Positions 35,439 through 44,000 of a stretch of 64,000 nucleotides of DNA are shown here, one piece after another (positions within the stretch are counted from its first letter, which is position 1; each line of letters begins with the position of its first letter). Below the pieces are notes generated by a model. That model was given only the letters and a program-made list of their open reading frames with translations, did no database searches and was not told where the DNA came from. The DNA is taken from contig OZ245729.1 in the NCBI GenBank assembly GCA_965227215.1, positions 2,604,001 to 2,668,000 on the forward strand. The letters run 5' to 3'. Source of the DNA: Gracilimonas sp965227215. GTDB lineage: Bacteria; Bacteroidota; Rhodothermia; Balneolales; Balneolaceae. Both the position numbers and the translations under genes were made by a program.

Positions 35439-35461
35439 CTTTCCCCTTGGTAAGGGGAAAG
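35439..35461. repeat. 23-nt hairpin repeat, family A copy 5
   Basis: This is a perfect copy in the second 225-bp unit, with the same arms as at 3674-3696. Confidence 0.9.
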
Positions 35462-35524
35462 GATTCGGTGGTAACATTTGTTTACGGTTAAGACAGAATG
35501 AGTTATGGAAGGTGTCTTTATTTT

Positions 35525-35608
35525 GAATCCTGATTTTCTTGATTAAAGGATTGGCAGGATTTAATTGTATTAATCAAGTTAATCGGATAATCCTATAAAT
35601 CATGGTTC
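35525..35608. repeat. 84-bp inverted-repeat element, family C copy 2
   Basis: It is nearly identical to the copy 225 bp upstream and ends TATAAATCATGGTTC. Confidence 0.85.
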
Positions 35609-35663
35609 TCATTGTGGTATTGGGTTTAGGCTTGTTAGCCATTACAAGCAGACACCTATCTGT

Positions 35664-35686
35664 CTTTCCGCTTTGTAAGGGGAAAG
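35664..35686. repeat. 23-nt hairpin repeat, family A copy 6
   Basis: This diverged copy lies in the third unit. The left arm is changed to CTTTCCGCTT and the loop to TGT. Confidence 0.75.
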
Positions 35687-35749
35687 GGACTCCTGCATAA
35701 GTGTTTTGGTTGTACAGAGTTTATTTCTTTAGGGGGGAGTGGGGTTTTT

Positions 35750-35833
35750 GAACCTTGATTTTCATGATTTAAGGATCTGTGGGATTATTGATAGTAATCT
35801 AGGAAATCCGGGCAATCTTATAAATCATGGCTC
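35750..35833. repeat. 84-bp inverted-repeat element, family C copy 3
   Basis: It starts GAACCTTGATTTTCATGATT and ends TATAAATCATGGCTC. The middle differs from copies 1 and 2 and is closer to the copy at 38291. Confidence 0.8.
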
Positions 35834-35856
35834 AATAGTATATTTATGTGAGATGG

Positions 35857-35884
35857 TTTGAAATCAACAATTTCGTTACCTTCG
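35857..35884 (+). promoter_or_regulatory. Candidate FCB-type promoter for wbpB-wbpE
   Basis: TTTG (35857-35860) and TACCTTCG (35877-35884, one mismatch to TAnnTTTG) have the same 16-bp spacing as the ugd promoter. The -7 box ends 25 bp before the start codon of the wbpB-like gene. Confidence 0.5.
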
Positions 35885-35909
35885 AATGCATTAATTCCAA
35901 AATCATTGT

Positions 35910-36932
35910 ATGAAAGAAATAAGCTTTTCAGTTATTGGGTTCGGGAGAATTGGTAAACGGCACGCCAAAATTATCTATGAATTTGAACACAGTCGGTTAG
36001 TTTCCATAACCGATACTGATGAGAGTCAAATGGAGGGCGCTTCAGAACTTGGGATTGAGGCATTGCAGTATAACTCAGTGGCTGAATTTCTGGAAAAAGA
36101 CAATTCTAAAAGTGATGTGGTTTGTATAAGCACACCGAATGGATATCACACAGAATATGCGGTTAAGCTGTTGAATGCAGGCTATCATGTGGTGATTGAA
36201 AAGCCAATGGGTTTGTCAAAAGAAGGGTGCCTGGATGTGATCGGGGCCCAGGAGGCATCCGGAAAAAGAGTATTTGTGGTTAAACAGAACCGGTACAGCC
36301 CGCCATCTGTCTGGATGAAAAAGGTGATTGATGAAAAGAGAATTGGTGATGTGCTGATGGTTCAGGTGAACTGCTATTGGAACCGGGATGATCGCTATTA
36401 CGGAAACAGTAACTGGCGAGGAACACCGGATCTGGATGGCGGAGCTTTATATACTCAATTCAGTCATTTCGTAGACTTGATGTACTGGGTATTTGGAGAT
36501 ATAAAACAGCCGAAATCGATTATTAAGAACTTCACACATCCTGAACTTAAAGACTTTGATGACTCCGGTTTTGCCCAATTTGAGTTTGTAAAAGGCGGAA
36601 TGGGAAGCATCAGCTATTCCACTTCCTGCTGGGATAAAAATATGGAAAGCAGTATTACTGTGGTTGGTACAAAAGGTAGTTTTAAAGTTGGAGGGCAGTA
36701 TATGAATGAAGTAGAGTACTGCCACATTGAAGATTATGAAATGCCGGAGCTTGCTAAAACAAATCCGCCTAACGATTACGGGCCTTTTAAAGGAAGTGCA
36801 GCTAATCATCATTACGTAATCGAAAACGTGGTTGAAACGCTGAACGGAAAAAGCGAAGCTACGGCCAATGCTTTTGAAGGAATGAAAGTAGTTAGCATCA
36901 TCGAACAAATTTATAAAGCGGCGAAAGGATAA
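35910..36932 (+). CDS. wbpB: Gfo/Idh/MocA oxidoreductase, WbpB-type
   Basis: This 340-residue NAD(H)-dependent sugar oxidoreductase would oxidise C3 of UDP-GlcNAcA, giving the 3-keto sugar for amination. The N-terminal Rossmann motif is VIGFGRIGKRHAKII. The Gfo/Idh/MocA motif VVIEKPMGLSKE contains the conserved Lys (about residue 96). The following FVVKQNRYSPPSVWMKK and the GGALYTQFSHFVDLMYWVFGDI block, with the catalytic His region, agree with WbpB/WlbA. It is 6 bp upstream of an aminotransferase of the matching type, which supports the pathway assignment. The symbol is inferred from motif and neighbour. Confidence 0.85.
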   Translation: MKEISFSVIGFGRIGKRHAKIIYEFEHSRLVSITDTDESQMEGASELGIEALQYNSVAEFLEKDNSKSDVVCISTPNGYHTEYAVKLLNAGYHVVIEKPMGLSKEGCLDVIGAQEASGKRVFVVKQNRYSPPSVWMKKVIDEKRIGDVLMVQVNCYWNRDDRYYGNSNWRGTPDLDGGALYTQFSHFVDLMYWVFGDIKQPKSIIKNFTHPELKDFDDSGFAQFEFVKGGMGSISYSTSCWDKNMESSITVVGTKGSFKVGGQYMNEVEYCHIEDYEMPELAKTNPPNDYGPFKGSAANHHYVIENVVETLNGKSEATANAFEGMKVVSIIEQIYKAAKG

Positions 36933-36938
36933 CGCATC

Positions 36939-38174
36939 ATGTCAATACCCTTACTTGATTTAAACCGTCAATTCGATTCCATAAAAGACGAAGTTAAAGC
37001 TGCTATAGATGAGGTGCTGGAAAGTCAGTATTTCATCATGGGAGATGAGGTAAAAGAATTTGAAAAAGAAGTAGGGGATTATTGTAAGGCGAATTATGCC
37101 TATGGGTGTGCCTCCGGTTCGGATGCTTTACTGCTGGCTTTAATGGCCATCGACCTGAAGCCCGGAGATTATGTATTAACCTCTCCCTTTACTTTTTTTG
37201 CCACGGCAGGAGCCATTTCCCGGATTGGCGGTATCCCGGTTTTCCTGGATATCGAGGAAGATTCCTTTAATCTGGACCCGGAACAGGTACGCAGCTTTAT
37301 GGAAGGAGAGCATCCGGTGTATAAAAAGCTGAATCCGGATCGGGAAAAGATAAAGGCTATTATACCGGTTCATCTCTATGGACAGGTGGCTGATATGGAT
37401 CCGATCATGGAAATTGCTGAGGAACATAATCTTACAGTAATAGAAGATGCGGCTCAAGCTATAGGTGCTGAATATAAAGGCCGGAGAGCCGGAAGTATAG
37501 GTGATTTCGGGTGTTTTAGTTTTTTTCCCAGTAAAAACCTTGGCGCTTTTGGAGATGCGGGCTTAGTGACAGTTAAGGAACAAACATTAGCGGAAAAGCT
37601 GGATATTCTTAGGCTGCACGGAGCCAAGCCTAAATATCACCATAGTATGGTGGGAATCAACAGTCGACTGGATACTATTCAGGCTGCTGTGCTTTCGGTA
37701 AAGCTGAAATACCTGGATGCATGGTCGGAACGAAGGCGAGAAATTGCCCATCGTTATAACCGGCTGTTTGAAGAAGCGGATGTTATCGGCGAATTGGGGA
37801 ATTGCTCTGAAAATTGTTTAGAAATGAAGGGTAGCGGGTGTTTACCGGATCACAATAAGATCATTATCCCTAAAGAAACTACCGGAGCAAAAGAGAGTGA
37901 TGGAAGACATATTTATCATCAGTATACTATTCGTTCAAATAAGCGAGATCAAATCGCGAAAGCCTTATCAGAACACAATATTGGACACTCAGTATATTAT
38001 CCTGTGCCTCTTCATGAACAGGAGTGTTTTGCTTACCTGGGATATGAGGCTAAAGACTGTCCGGCATCTCATTGTGCCAGTAAACAAGCCATTTCTATCC
38101 CAATTTTTCCGGAGCTGAAGGATGAGGAGATGGAGAAAGTGGTAGAAGTTGTGAACGTTGCGGTGAAGAAGTAA
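36939..38174 (+). CDS. wbpE: DegT-family sugar aminotransferase, WbpE-type
   Basis: This 411-residue PLP-dependent aminotransferase would aminate the 3-keto product of WbpB to UDP-GlcNAc(3N)A. The N-terminus IPLLDLNRQFDSIKDEVKAAIDEVLESQYFIMG, CASGSDALLLALMAIDLKPGD, SPFTFFATAGAI, VIEDAAQAIGAEYKG (Asp) and FSFFPSKNLGAFGDAG (Schiff-base Lys) are typical. Odd is an insertion of about 40 residues (about 285-325) containing three Cys (CSENC and GSGC) before HIYHQYTIR. Such an insertion is absent from most family members. No acetyltransferase (WbpD) or 2-epimerase (WbpI) gene follows in the window. Confidence 0.87.
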   Translation: MSIPLLDLNRQFDSIKDEVKAAIDEVLESQYFIMGDEVKEFEKEVGDYCKANYAYGCASGSDALLLALMAIDLKPGDYVLTSPFTFFATAGAISRIGGIPVFLDIEEDSFNLDPEQVRSFMEGEHPVYKKLNPDREKIKAIIPVHLYGQVADMDPIMEIAEEHNLTVIEDAAQAIGAEYKGRRAGSIGDFGCFSFFPSKNLGAFGDAGLVTVKEQTLAEKLDILRLHGAKPKYHHSMVGINSRLDTIQAAVLSVKLKYLDAWSERRREIAHRYNRLFEEADVIGELGNCSENCLEMKGSGCLPDHNKIIIPKETTGAKESDGRHIYHQYTIRSNKRDQIAKALSEHNIGHSVYYPVPLHEQECFAYLGYEAKDCPASHCASKQAISIPIFPELKDEEMEKVVEVVNVAVKK

Positions 38175-38205
38175 ACAGAGCCTTAGCGTGCAGACCCCTT
38201 TCTGT

Positions 38206-38228
38206 CTTTCCCCTTGGTAAGGGGAAAG
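38206..38228. repeat. 23-nt hairpin repeat, family A copy 7
   Basis: This perfect copy follows the wbpE stop by about 30 bp. Its upstream context (CCTTAGCGTGCAGACCCC) is shared with the first 225-bp unit at 35190. Confidence 0.9.
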
Positions 38229-38290
38229 GACTCATGTATAATAGTTTTGATTGCTCAGAGTGGATTGCTTAGTCGAGGGAGTAAGTTTTT

Positions 38291-38375
38291 GAACCTTGAT
38301 TTTCATGATTCTAAGGATCTGTGCGATTATTGATAGAAATCAGGGAAATCCGGGTAATCCTATAAATCCTGGTTC
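38291..38375. repeat. 84-bp inverted-repeat element, family C copy 4
   Basis: It starts GAACCTTGATTTTCATGATT and ends TATAAATCCTGGTTC. It lies about 63 bp after the family A hairpin, as in the 225-bp units. Confidence 0.85.
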
Positions 38376-38471
38376 AAAAGAAAGTAACCTGTGTACCCTC
38401 ACATTTTATAATTTTATTACTGCAAGAAACGCTATGAAATCTCTATCTTTAGCGTCTAAAAGTTAAAACGT

Positions 38472-39497
38472 ATGATCTGGGAACAACCTTTATTTTTGTG
38501 GCTTCTTGCTGTGATCCCTGCCTTCATTGCATTAATGTGGTGGCAATCTCGAAGGGTGCGTAGCTGGAAAGAAGAGTATTTTAGTTCCGAGTTATTTTCC
38601 ACTCTCCGAAAGGGATACTGGTCTCTTGGTAACCGACTCAAGAATATTTCCATGCTTGCAGGGCTGTTTTTTTTGATTGCAGCACTGGCCGGACCTAAAA
38701 TCGGTACAGAGGTTAGGGAGGTGAAGCGACAAGGAATTGATATGCTGGTAGCACTAGACCTTTCTGCCAGTATGAATGCGGAGGATGTTCGCCCAAGTCG
38801 GTTGGAGAAGGCTAAGTTTGAGATCAATCTGCTTATCGAAAGGCTCCGGGGCGATCGTGTCGGTTTGATTGTATTTACAGGTGAAGCTTACCTTCAAAGT
38901 CCTATGACGCTCGACTATTCTGCTCTTCGTCTTTTCCTGGATATAGCGGATACCAAACAAATGCCCAGTTCGGCAACAGATTTCAAATCAGCTATGGAAA
39001 CGGCTTTACAAGCCTTTAACGCACTCGAAGAAAATGCGACCGAAGCAGCAAAAGTATTACTGATTATTTCGGATGGGGAAGATCACGGCCAGTCGTATGA
39101 TGAGCCCTTGAGTGCGTTGGTTCGAGAAGATATTTCTGTTTATACCCTGGGTATAGGAACCACAGATGGAACCACTATTCCAATGTATGAAGAAGGAACC
39201 GGAGAACTGATTGGATATAAAAGAGACAATGATGGGAAAGTGGTTACTACGGAACTTCAGCCTCAGACGCTCAGAAGCATCGCGAATGCTGGAAACGGAG
39301 AGTATTACTCTATAGAAAGGGGAAATGATGGCATTGATTCTTTTCTGGCTCGGATGGATGAACTGGAGAAAGGGGAGTTTGCCAGTCAGGAGTATGCTGA
39401 TTACAAAAATCAGTACCAGTGGATGGGAGCTTTGGCATTGTTATTTTTATGTATCTATGTATTGATACCTTCTTACTCCACTTCACAAGACAATTAA
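38472..39497 (+). CDS. VWA-domain membrane protein (BatA/BatB-like)
   Basis: This 341-residue protein has a membrane helix at the N-terminus (about residues 6-22), a second at about 56-72, a von Willebrand factor A domain (about 90-290) and a C-terminal helix (about 317-334). The MIDAS metal motif is DLSASMN (about residue 97-103), and GLIVFTGEAYLQSPMTLD and LLIISDGEDHGQSY complete the fold. This is the Bat (Bacteroides aerotolerance) layout. It stands apart from any MoxR or other bat gene here. A TATCTTTA sequence at 38444-38451 could be its -7 box. Confidence 0.88.
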   Translation: MIWEQPLFLWLLAVIPAFIALMWWQSRRVRSWKEEYFSSELFSTLRKGYWSLGNRLKNISMLAGLFFLIAALAGPKIGTEVREVKRQGIDMLVALDLSASMNAEDVRPSRLEKAKFEINLLIERLRGDRVGLIVFTGEAYLQSPMTLDYSALRLFLDIADTKQMPSSATDFKSAMETALQAFNALEENATEAAKVLLIISDGEDHGQSYDEPLSALVREDISVYTLGIGTTDGTTIPMYEEGTGELIGYKRDNDGKVVTTELQPQTLRSIANAGNGEYYSIERGNDGIDSFLARMDELEKGEFASQEYADYKNQYQWMGALALLFLCIYVLIPSYSTSQDN

Positions 39498-39507
39498 TAA
39501 TTTATTT

Positions 39508-40011
39508 ATGAGTTCAAAAAGTAAAGAACAACTATTTAAAGAGACTAAAAAGCAACTACAAAAGACGGGATTTGAAATTAAAGCCTATGATTTTGATCGT
39601 CCATGGGGTGGCTTCTTCGTTATAGATGAAAATCAGGCTCAGAAATTTATCGATACTTATTTTGACGAAGAAGTAGAGATGAGTGATGTAAATATCTCCG
39701 GAAAATTGAGTCCGAAGATTCTTTTGGTTGAACCGGAGAAAAGGCTTTCCTGGCAATATCACCACCGGCGGGCTGAAATGTGGCATGTGGTGGAAGGACC
39801 GGTTGGAGTGGTTCGTAGCATGAGCGATGAACAGGGAGAAGTTCTTACATATGAAACAGGAGACCTTATCACTTTGGAAAAGGGAGAACGACATCGATTG
39901 GTAGGACTTCAAAACTGGGGGATTATAGCAGAGATCTGGCAACATGTGGATTCCAACAACCCTTCCGATGAAGACGATATCGTACGGCTGGAAGATGATT
40001 TTGGGCGGTAA
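39508..40011 (+). CDS. Cupin protein, mannose-6-phosphate isomerase type II-like
   Basis: This 167-residue cupin resembles the C-terminal isomerase part of GDP-mannose pyrophosphorylase/mannose-6-phosphate isomerase. Visible are AYDFDRPWGGFFVIDE, LSPKILLVEPEKRLSWQYHHRRAEMWHVVEG (metal-binding His and Glu) and LITLEKGERHRLVGLQNWGIIAEIWQH (second cupin motif). A type II PMI would interconvert fructose-6-P and mannose-6-P for GDP-mannose, which fits the epimerase-like gene at 24.6 kb. The start ATG is 10 bp after the VWA gene. The activity is inferred. Confidence 0.8.
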   Translation: MSSKSKEQLFKETKKQLQKTGFEIKAYDFDRPWGGFFVIDENQAQKFIDTYFDEEVEMSDVNISGKLSPKILLVEPEKRLSWQYHHRRAEMWHVVEGPVGVVRSMSDEQGEVLTYETGDLITLEKGERHRLVGLQNWGIIAEIWQHVDSNNPSDEDDIVRLEDDFGR

Positions 40012-40050
40012 TATTTAAAATTAATTCACTCACTCATACCATTTCTTACC

Positions 40051-40812
40051 ATGATAAAACTATTCATCACCGATTTAGACGGCTGTATTTCTCATCCTTT
40101 TGTTAGTCCGAATTGGGAGGCTGTATCGAAGATTAAGAGTCTTAATCAACGCAGTAGCGAAGTGGAAGAAATACCGCCGTTAACGATTTGTTCCGGCCGC
40201 CCTTTCCCATATGTGGAATGCGTAGCTCAGTGGCTGGATGTGAATATCCCCATGGTTTTTGAAAGCGGAGGTGGAATATATGATTTCAACACAAATGAGA
40301 TAACCTGGAACCCTCATTTTGATGATGAAGCTAAAGCAGCTGTTGCAGAAATTCAGGATTGGATAAACGGTACACTGATCAAGAATTACAAGGGTACCTA
40401 CCCGGAGTTTGCCAAGTACACAGATGTGGGGTTGGTGAATCCCGACCCGTCAAAGGTTGCCCTCATGCATCAGGAAGTTTTGAATTATGTACCTGAGAGA
40501 TATCCCATGTTCGAAGTGCATGCCACTGATATTTCAGTTAACATCATTCTGAAAAAAGCGAACAAAGGTATGGGTATTCGCTTACTCTGTGAACTTCTTG
40601 AAATTGACCTGAATGAAGTCGCTTACATCGGTGATAGTAGCGGAGATATGCCGGGGCTAGAAATTGTTGGAAAATCGTTTGCTCCGGTGAACGCCAAGTC
40701 GTTTGTAAAAGACGCGGTCGATCATGTAACTAAAGAAACAACCGAAGGCGTTCTGGAAGCTTATGAAGAGATTATAGCTTATAACAGAAGTTTGGTTTCT
40801 GTTTCAGAATAA
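40051..40812 (+). CDS. HAD-superfamily (Cof/IIB) phosphatase
   Basis: This 253-residue haloacid-dehalogenase phosphatase has motif I as LFITDLDGCISHPF (residues 4-17; nucleophile Asp), motif II as TICSGRPFPYVE, an alpha/beta cap with VFESGGGIYDF, and motif IV as AYIGDSSGDMPGLEIVG near residue 190. The layout matches the IIB group, which includes sugar-phosphate, mannosyl-3-phosphoglycerate and phosphoglycolate phosphatases. Its placement 40 bp after the cupin suggests a sugar-phosphate substrate, but the substrate cannot be decided. Confidence 0.87.
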   Translation: MIKLFITDLDGCISHPFVSPNWEAVSKIKSLNQRSSEVEEIPPLTICSGRPFPYVECVAQWLDVNIPMVFESGGGIYDFNTNEITWNPHFDDEAKAAVAEIQDWINGTLIKNYKGTYPEFAKYTDVGLVNPDPSKVALMHQEVLNYVPERYPMFEVHATDISVNIILKKANKGMGIRLLCELLEIDLNEVAYIGDSSGDMPGLEIVGKSFAPVNAKSFVKDAVDHVTKETTEGVLEAYEEIIAYNRSLVSVSE

Positions 40813-40881
40813 ACCAAAGTTATTTTTGCGACAGTTATAACCGGATTCCTGTCTGCACAGGAATGACGGCGGTGGGGTTTT

Positions 40882-40965
40882 GAACCATGATTTTCATGAT
40901 TTAAGAATGCGTAGGATTAACTTGGAAAAATCACGGGAATCTGTTAATCCTATTAATCAAGGTTC
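40882..40965. repeat. 84-bp inverted-repeat element, family C copy 5
   Basis: It starts GAACCATGATTTTCATGATTT and ends TATTAATCAAGGTTC. It lies between the convergent HAD and DUF4175-like genes and lacks a family A hairpin in front. Confidence 0.8.
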
Positions 40966-41089
40966 AAAAGAAAAATACCCACCTCCTTTATTGGTATTGA
41001 ATAGCACATTCTCATCTTATTTATATATCAAGATTCCGGCTTACGCTGCGAAATGACTGTCTAAGGCCAAAGCAAAAGTGTGGCGAGTG

Positions 41090-44000
41090 TCAATTAATAC
41101 TTTCCTGTTGCTCTTGTAAGCGTTTCAATAGCTCAAAATAGTTCTCAATCAGTCGCTGATAATCGGGTGAGTACTTGGTGAAGTTAGGATCGTTCAGGCG
41201 ATTTCTGATTTTCTTTTGGAGTTCTTCAAGCGTCATTTCAGGCGGTCGGGATTGCTCATACTCCCGAGCCAGATCTCCTTCCCGTTTCTCTTCTTCACCG
41301 CGTTCCTGCATGGCTCGCTCGGCTTGCAACATCCGTGATAAAATATTTTGTTGTCTCTCAACCATGGTCGGGTCAGCAGATCCTCCGCGTAAGTCGTTGA
41401 TGGTGTCTTCCATATCCTCAATCATACGTTCAAGCTCGCTGCCAATTCGATCTCCATCCATTTCTCCCTGTTGCTGGAGTTCTTGAAGTTGCTTGCGAAT
41501 TCGGTTCTGCTGTTTGGCAATTTGGTTCAGGCGCTCCATCTGGTTTTGATTGAGCCGCTCACCCTGCATGTCGTTGATGATATCCTGCAGCTGTTGATTT
41601 AACTGCTGCTGCATTTGTCCGGATTGCTGCAGCTGCTCCATCATTTGTTGCATGCTCATGCCTCCGCCTCCACCACCGCTTTGGGAGTTCTGAAGCTGCT
41701 CAAGCAGGTTAGCAATCATAAATGAAATGTCATTAATACCTCCCAAAGCCTGACGGGAAGCTACCGATGACTGACTACGATTACGTTCAGACATTTGTTC
41801 AAGAGAACGTTGAAGCCGTTTTTCAACTTCCAACTTCTTTCTGTTGATTTGATTTGAAAATTGTGGGGTTTCGGCCGAAAGTTGAAACAGGGAATCAGAA
41901 ACGGCTTTAAATATTTCTTCCACATTTCGCTGATTCCGGGCATAATTTACATAGGCCTGACTGCGGTTTTCAGTGGCTGAAGCCAAGGTAGTTAAATCTT
42001 CCTGCTCCAGGGATAAGTTCAGGAGGGAATATAAAACATACTGTAATCCGGCAATGTTAATGTTCATTTGCTGTTGTCCCATATTCTGCATCATACTTCG
42101 GGTATTCTTGGCCAACTGCTCATATTTCTGTTGCCGGTTGTTCTGTTGATTCTGAGACTGATTTTCAGTGTTTTGTTGGCTTTGGGAATTTTGATCTTTA
42201 TTCTGTTCTCCCTGTTCTCCCTGTTCTCCCTGTTCTCCCTGTTCAATCTCTTCCTTTAAATTTTCACTCAATTGTTCCAGTTCCTGGCGGGTCTTTTCCT
42301 GGAACTCGCTGATGGCCTTTTCATTCTTGGCTGATGTATTGTTGGAGAGGGAATCCACCTGGTTTTTGAGCTTTTCATTCTCATTTAAAGATTGCTCAAG
42401 TTGTTGTTCCCGGTTTTGATCTGATTCACTCTGGTTTGACTCCTCATTCTGAGCTCGTTCTTCTTCTTTTCGGGCCATGTCTTCAAAGGACTTTGCAAGC
42501 TTATCAAGATCAGAGTTCAGCTTCAGTTGCTTGAAAAGTTCAACGGTTCGCTCCAGTCTCTCTTTATATAGTTCCTCATTAAACTCGAGGTTTTCCATGG
42601 CCTGCCGAAGCTGTTCCGGATTCATTTGTCCAAGCTGTTCCTGTAATTTCTCCATGGCTTCCCGAAAGGCTGGGTCGTCAATTTCCTTCATCAGTTTCTG
42701 GAGCTCATCGTAAGCTTTCTGGGTTTCCTCCGAAAGCATATTGTCTCGGCTCATCTCCTCCTTGAGCTCTTCAAACTTTTTGTTCAGCTCATCAATTTTC
42801 TTCTGAACTTCTTCCTGCTGTTTTTGAACCTGTTCCAGTTCCCGCTTCTCTTCATATCCGGGATTTTCAGGATTATCCTTCATTCTCTCTTTGAATTCTT
42901 CGTACTGTTGCCGGGTTTCTTCAAAAGATTTTGAGATATCCTCCAGCTCGGATTCCACGTCATCTTCTTTTTTATCCACATCTTCAAAGTAATCTACCAT
43001 GGAGGGAACGGTGAGTACCAGTTTACGGGAGTCCGAAGTTTTAAAACCATTATACCGGTCATTATCACTGGCAGAAATCCAGAAGGTAAGTTCATCCTGT
43101 GGTTTCAGTTCAAAAGGTTGAAGATCCCATATGTAGGGCTGTAGAATACCTTCCCGCGGCTTGCTCAGTGGGAGGGAGCCCGTGATAGGTTCTTCTATAT
43201 AAGCTCGCCTGAGTTCGTAATTAAGGCTGGCTGAGGTTAAGCCAAAATCGTCTGTTGCACGGTACAGGAGTTCAAGGTTAGCAGGGTTTATCTGTTGAAT
43301 GGATTCTTCCGGTTCCAGTAATTCCACGAGGGGATATTCATCGGCCTGCGGGACCACGATGACCTGAAATGGATTCTGATTGGTAAGTCCGCTCTCATCT
43401 TCGATGTGAAACCTTAAGGTATCGGGTTGGGTTACTTCAATTTCATAGCTGAAGGTACTGTCAGGTTCCACATACAAATCCAATAACTCATCGGTGGTGT
43501 ACATTTGCAGGAAAGAAGCCATTTTGTTTAGCTTCCCGTATAGCTTTATTTCGGAGCCTTCATAAGCTCTCAGCTGGGATATTGGGTAGGATAGAATACT
43601 CGAATCCAGTTCGGTGTATTCCGGCGGGATAACGGTTGCTTGTAATTCACTGAACCGGGGACGTAATTGCACATCAGCAGTAAAGAGTTCACTTCGGTAG
43701 CCATCCATTTCTACATAGTATTGCATCTCATTGTTTAAATCCTGTGGGATGGATCGAAAATAAGTGCCGGAAGCCTCCATAGCTCGTGTTCTGAAGTCCT
43801 CTTCAACGGATGTTTTTATACGCAAGCTTACGTCTCTGGGAATCAGGTCGCCGGTGAACTGTATCTCTACCTGAAATGGACTTCCTTGTTCAACGGTCAC
43901 ATCACCCGGATTTACGGTATATAGAAAAGGGTTAGGTTTGGAATAAGATTCCCAGAATGTAAAAGATCGCTGAGCTGCTGAATTAAAGTTAAAAGCTGTG

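Larger units (their letters stand above)
35034..35856. other. Spacer containing a 225-bp unit in three tandem copies
   Basis: No gene is supported. From about 35190 to 35840 a unit of exactly 225 bp occurs three times, the third copy more diverged. Each unit contains the 23-nt hairpin (35214, 35439, 35664) followed about 63 bp later by an 84-bp inverted-repeat element (35300, 35525, 35750). The first two units also share GGATTCGGTGG and an AAGACAGAATGAGT stretch. Confidence 0.85.

Noticed and set aside
35190..35840. CRISPR array
   Set aside because: The units are 225 bp long, only three in number, and the 'spacers' are themselves repeated. No cas genes are present.
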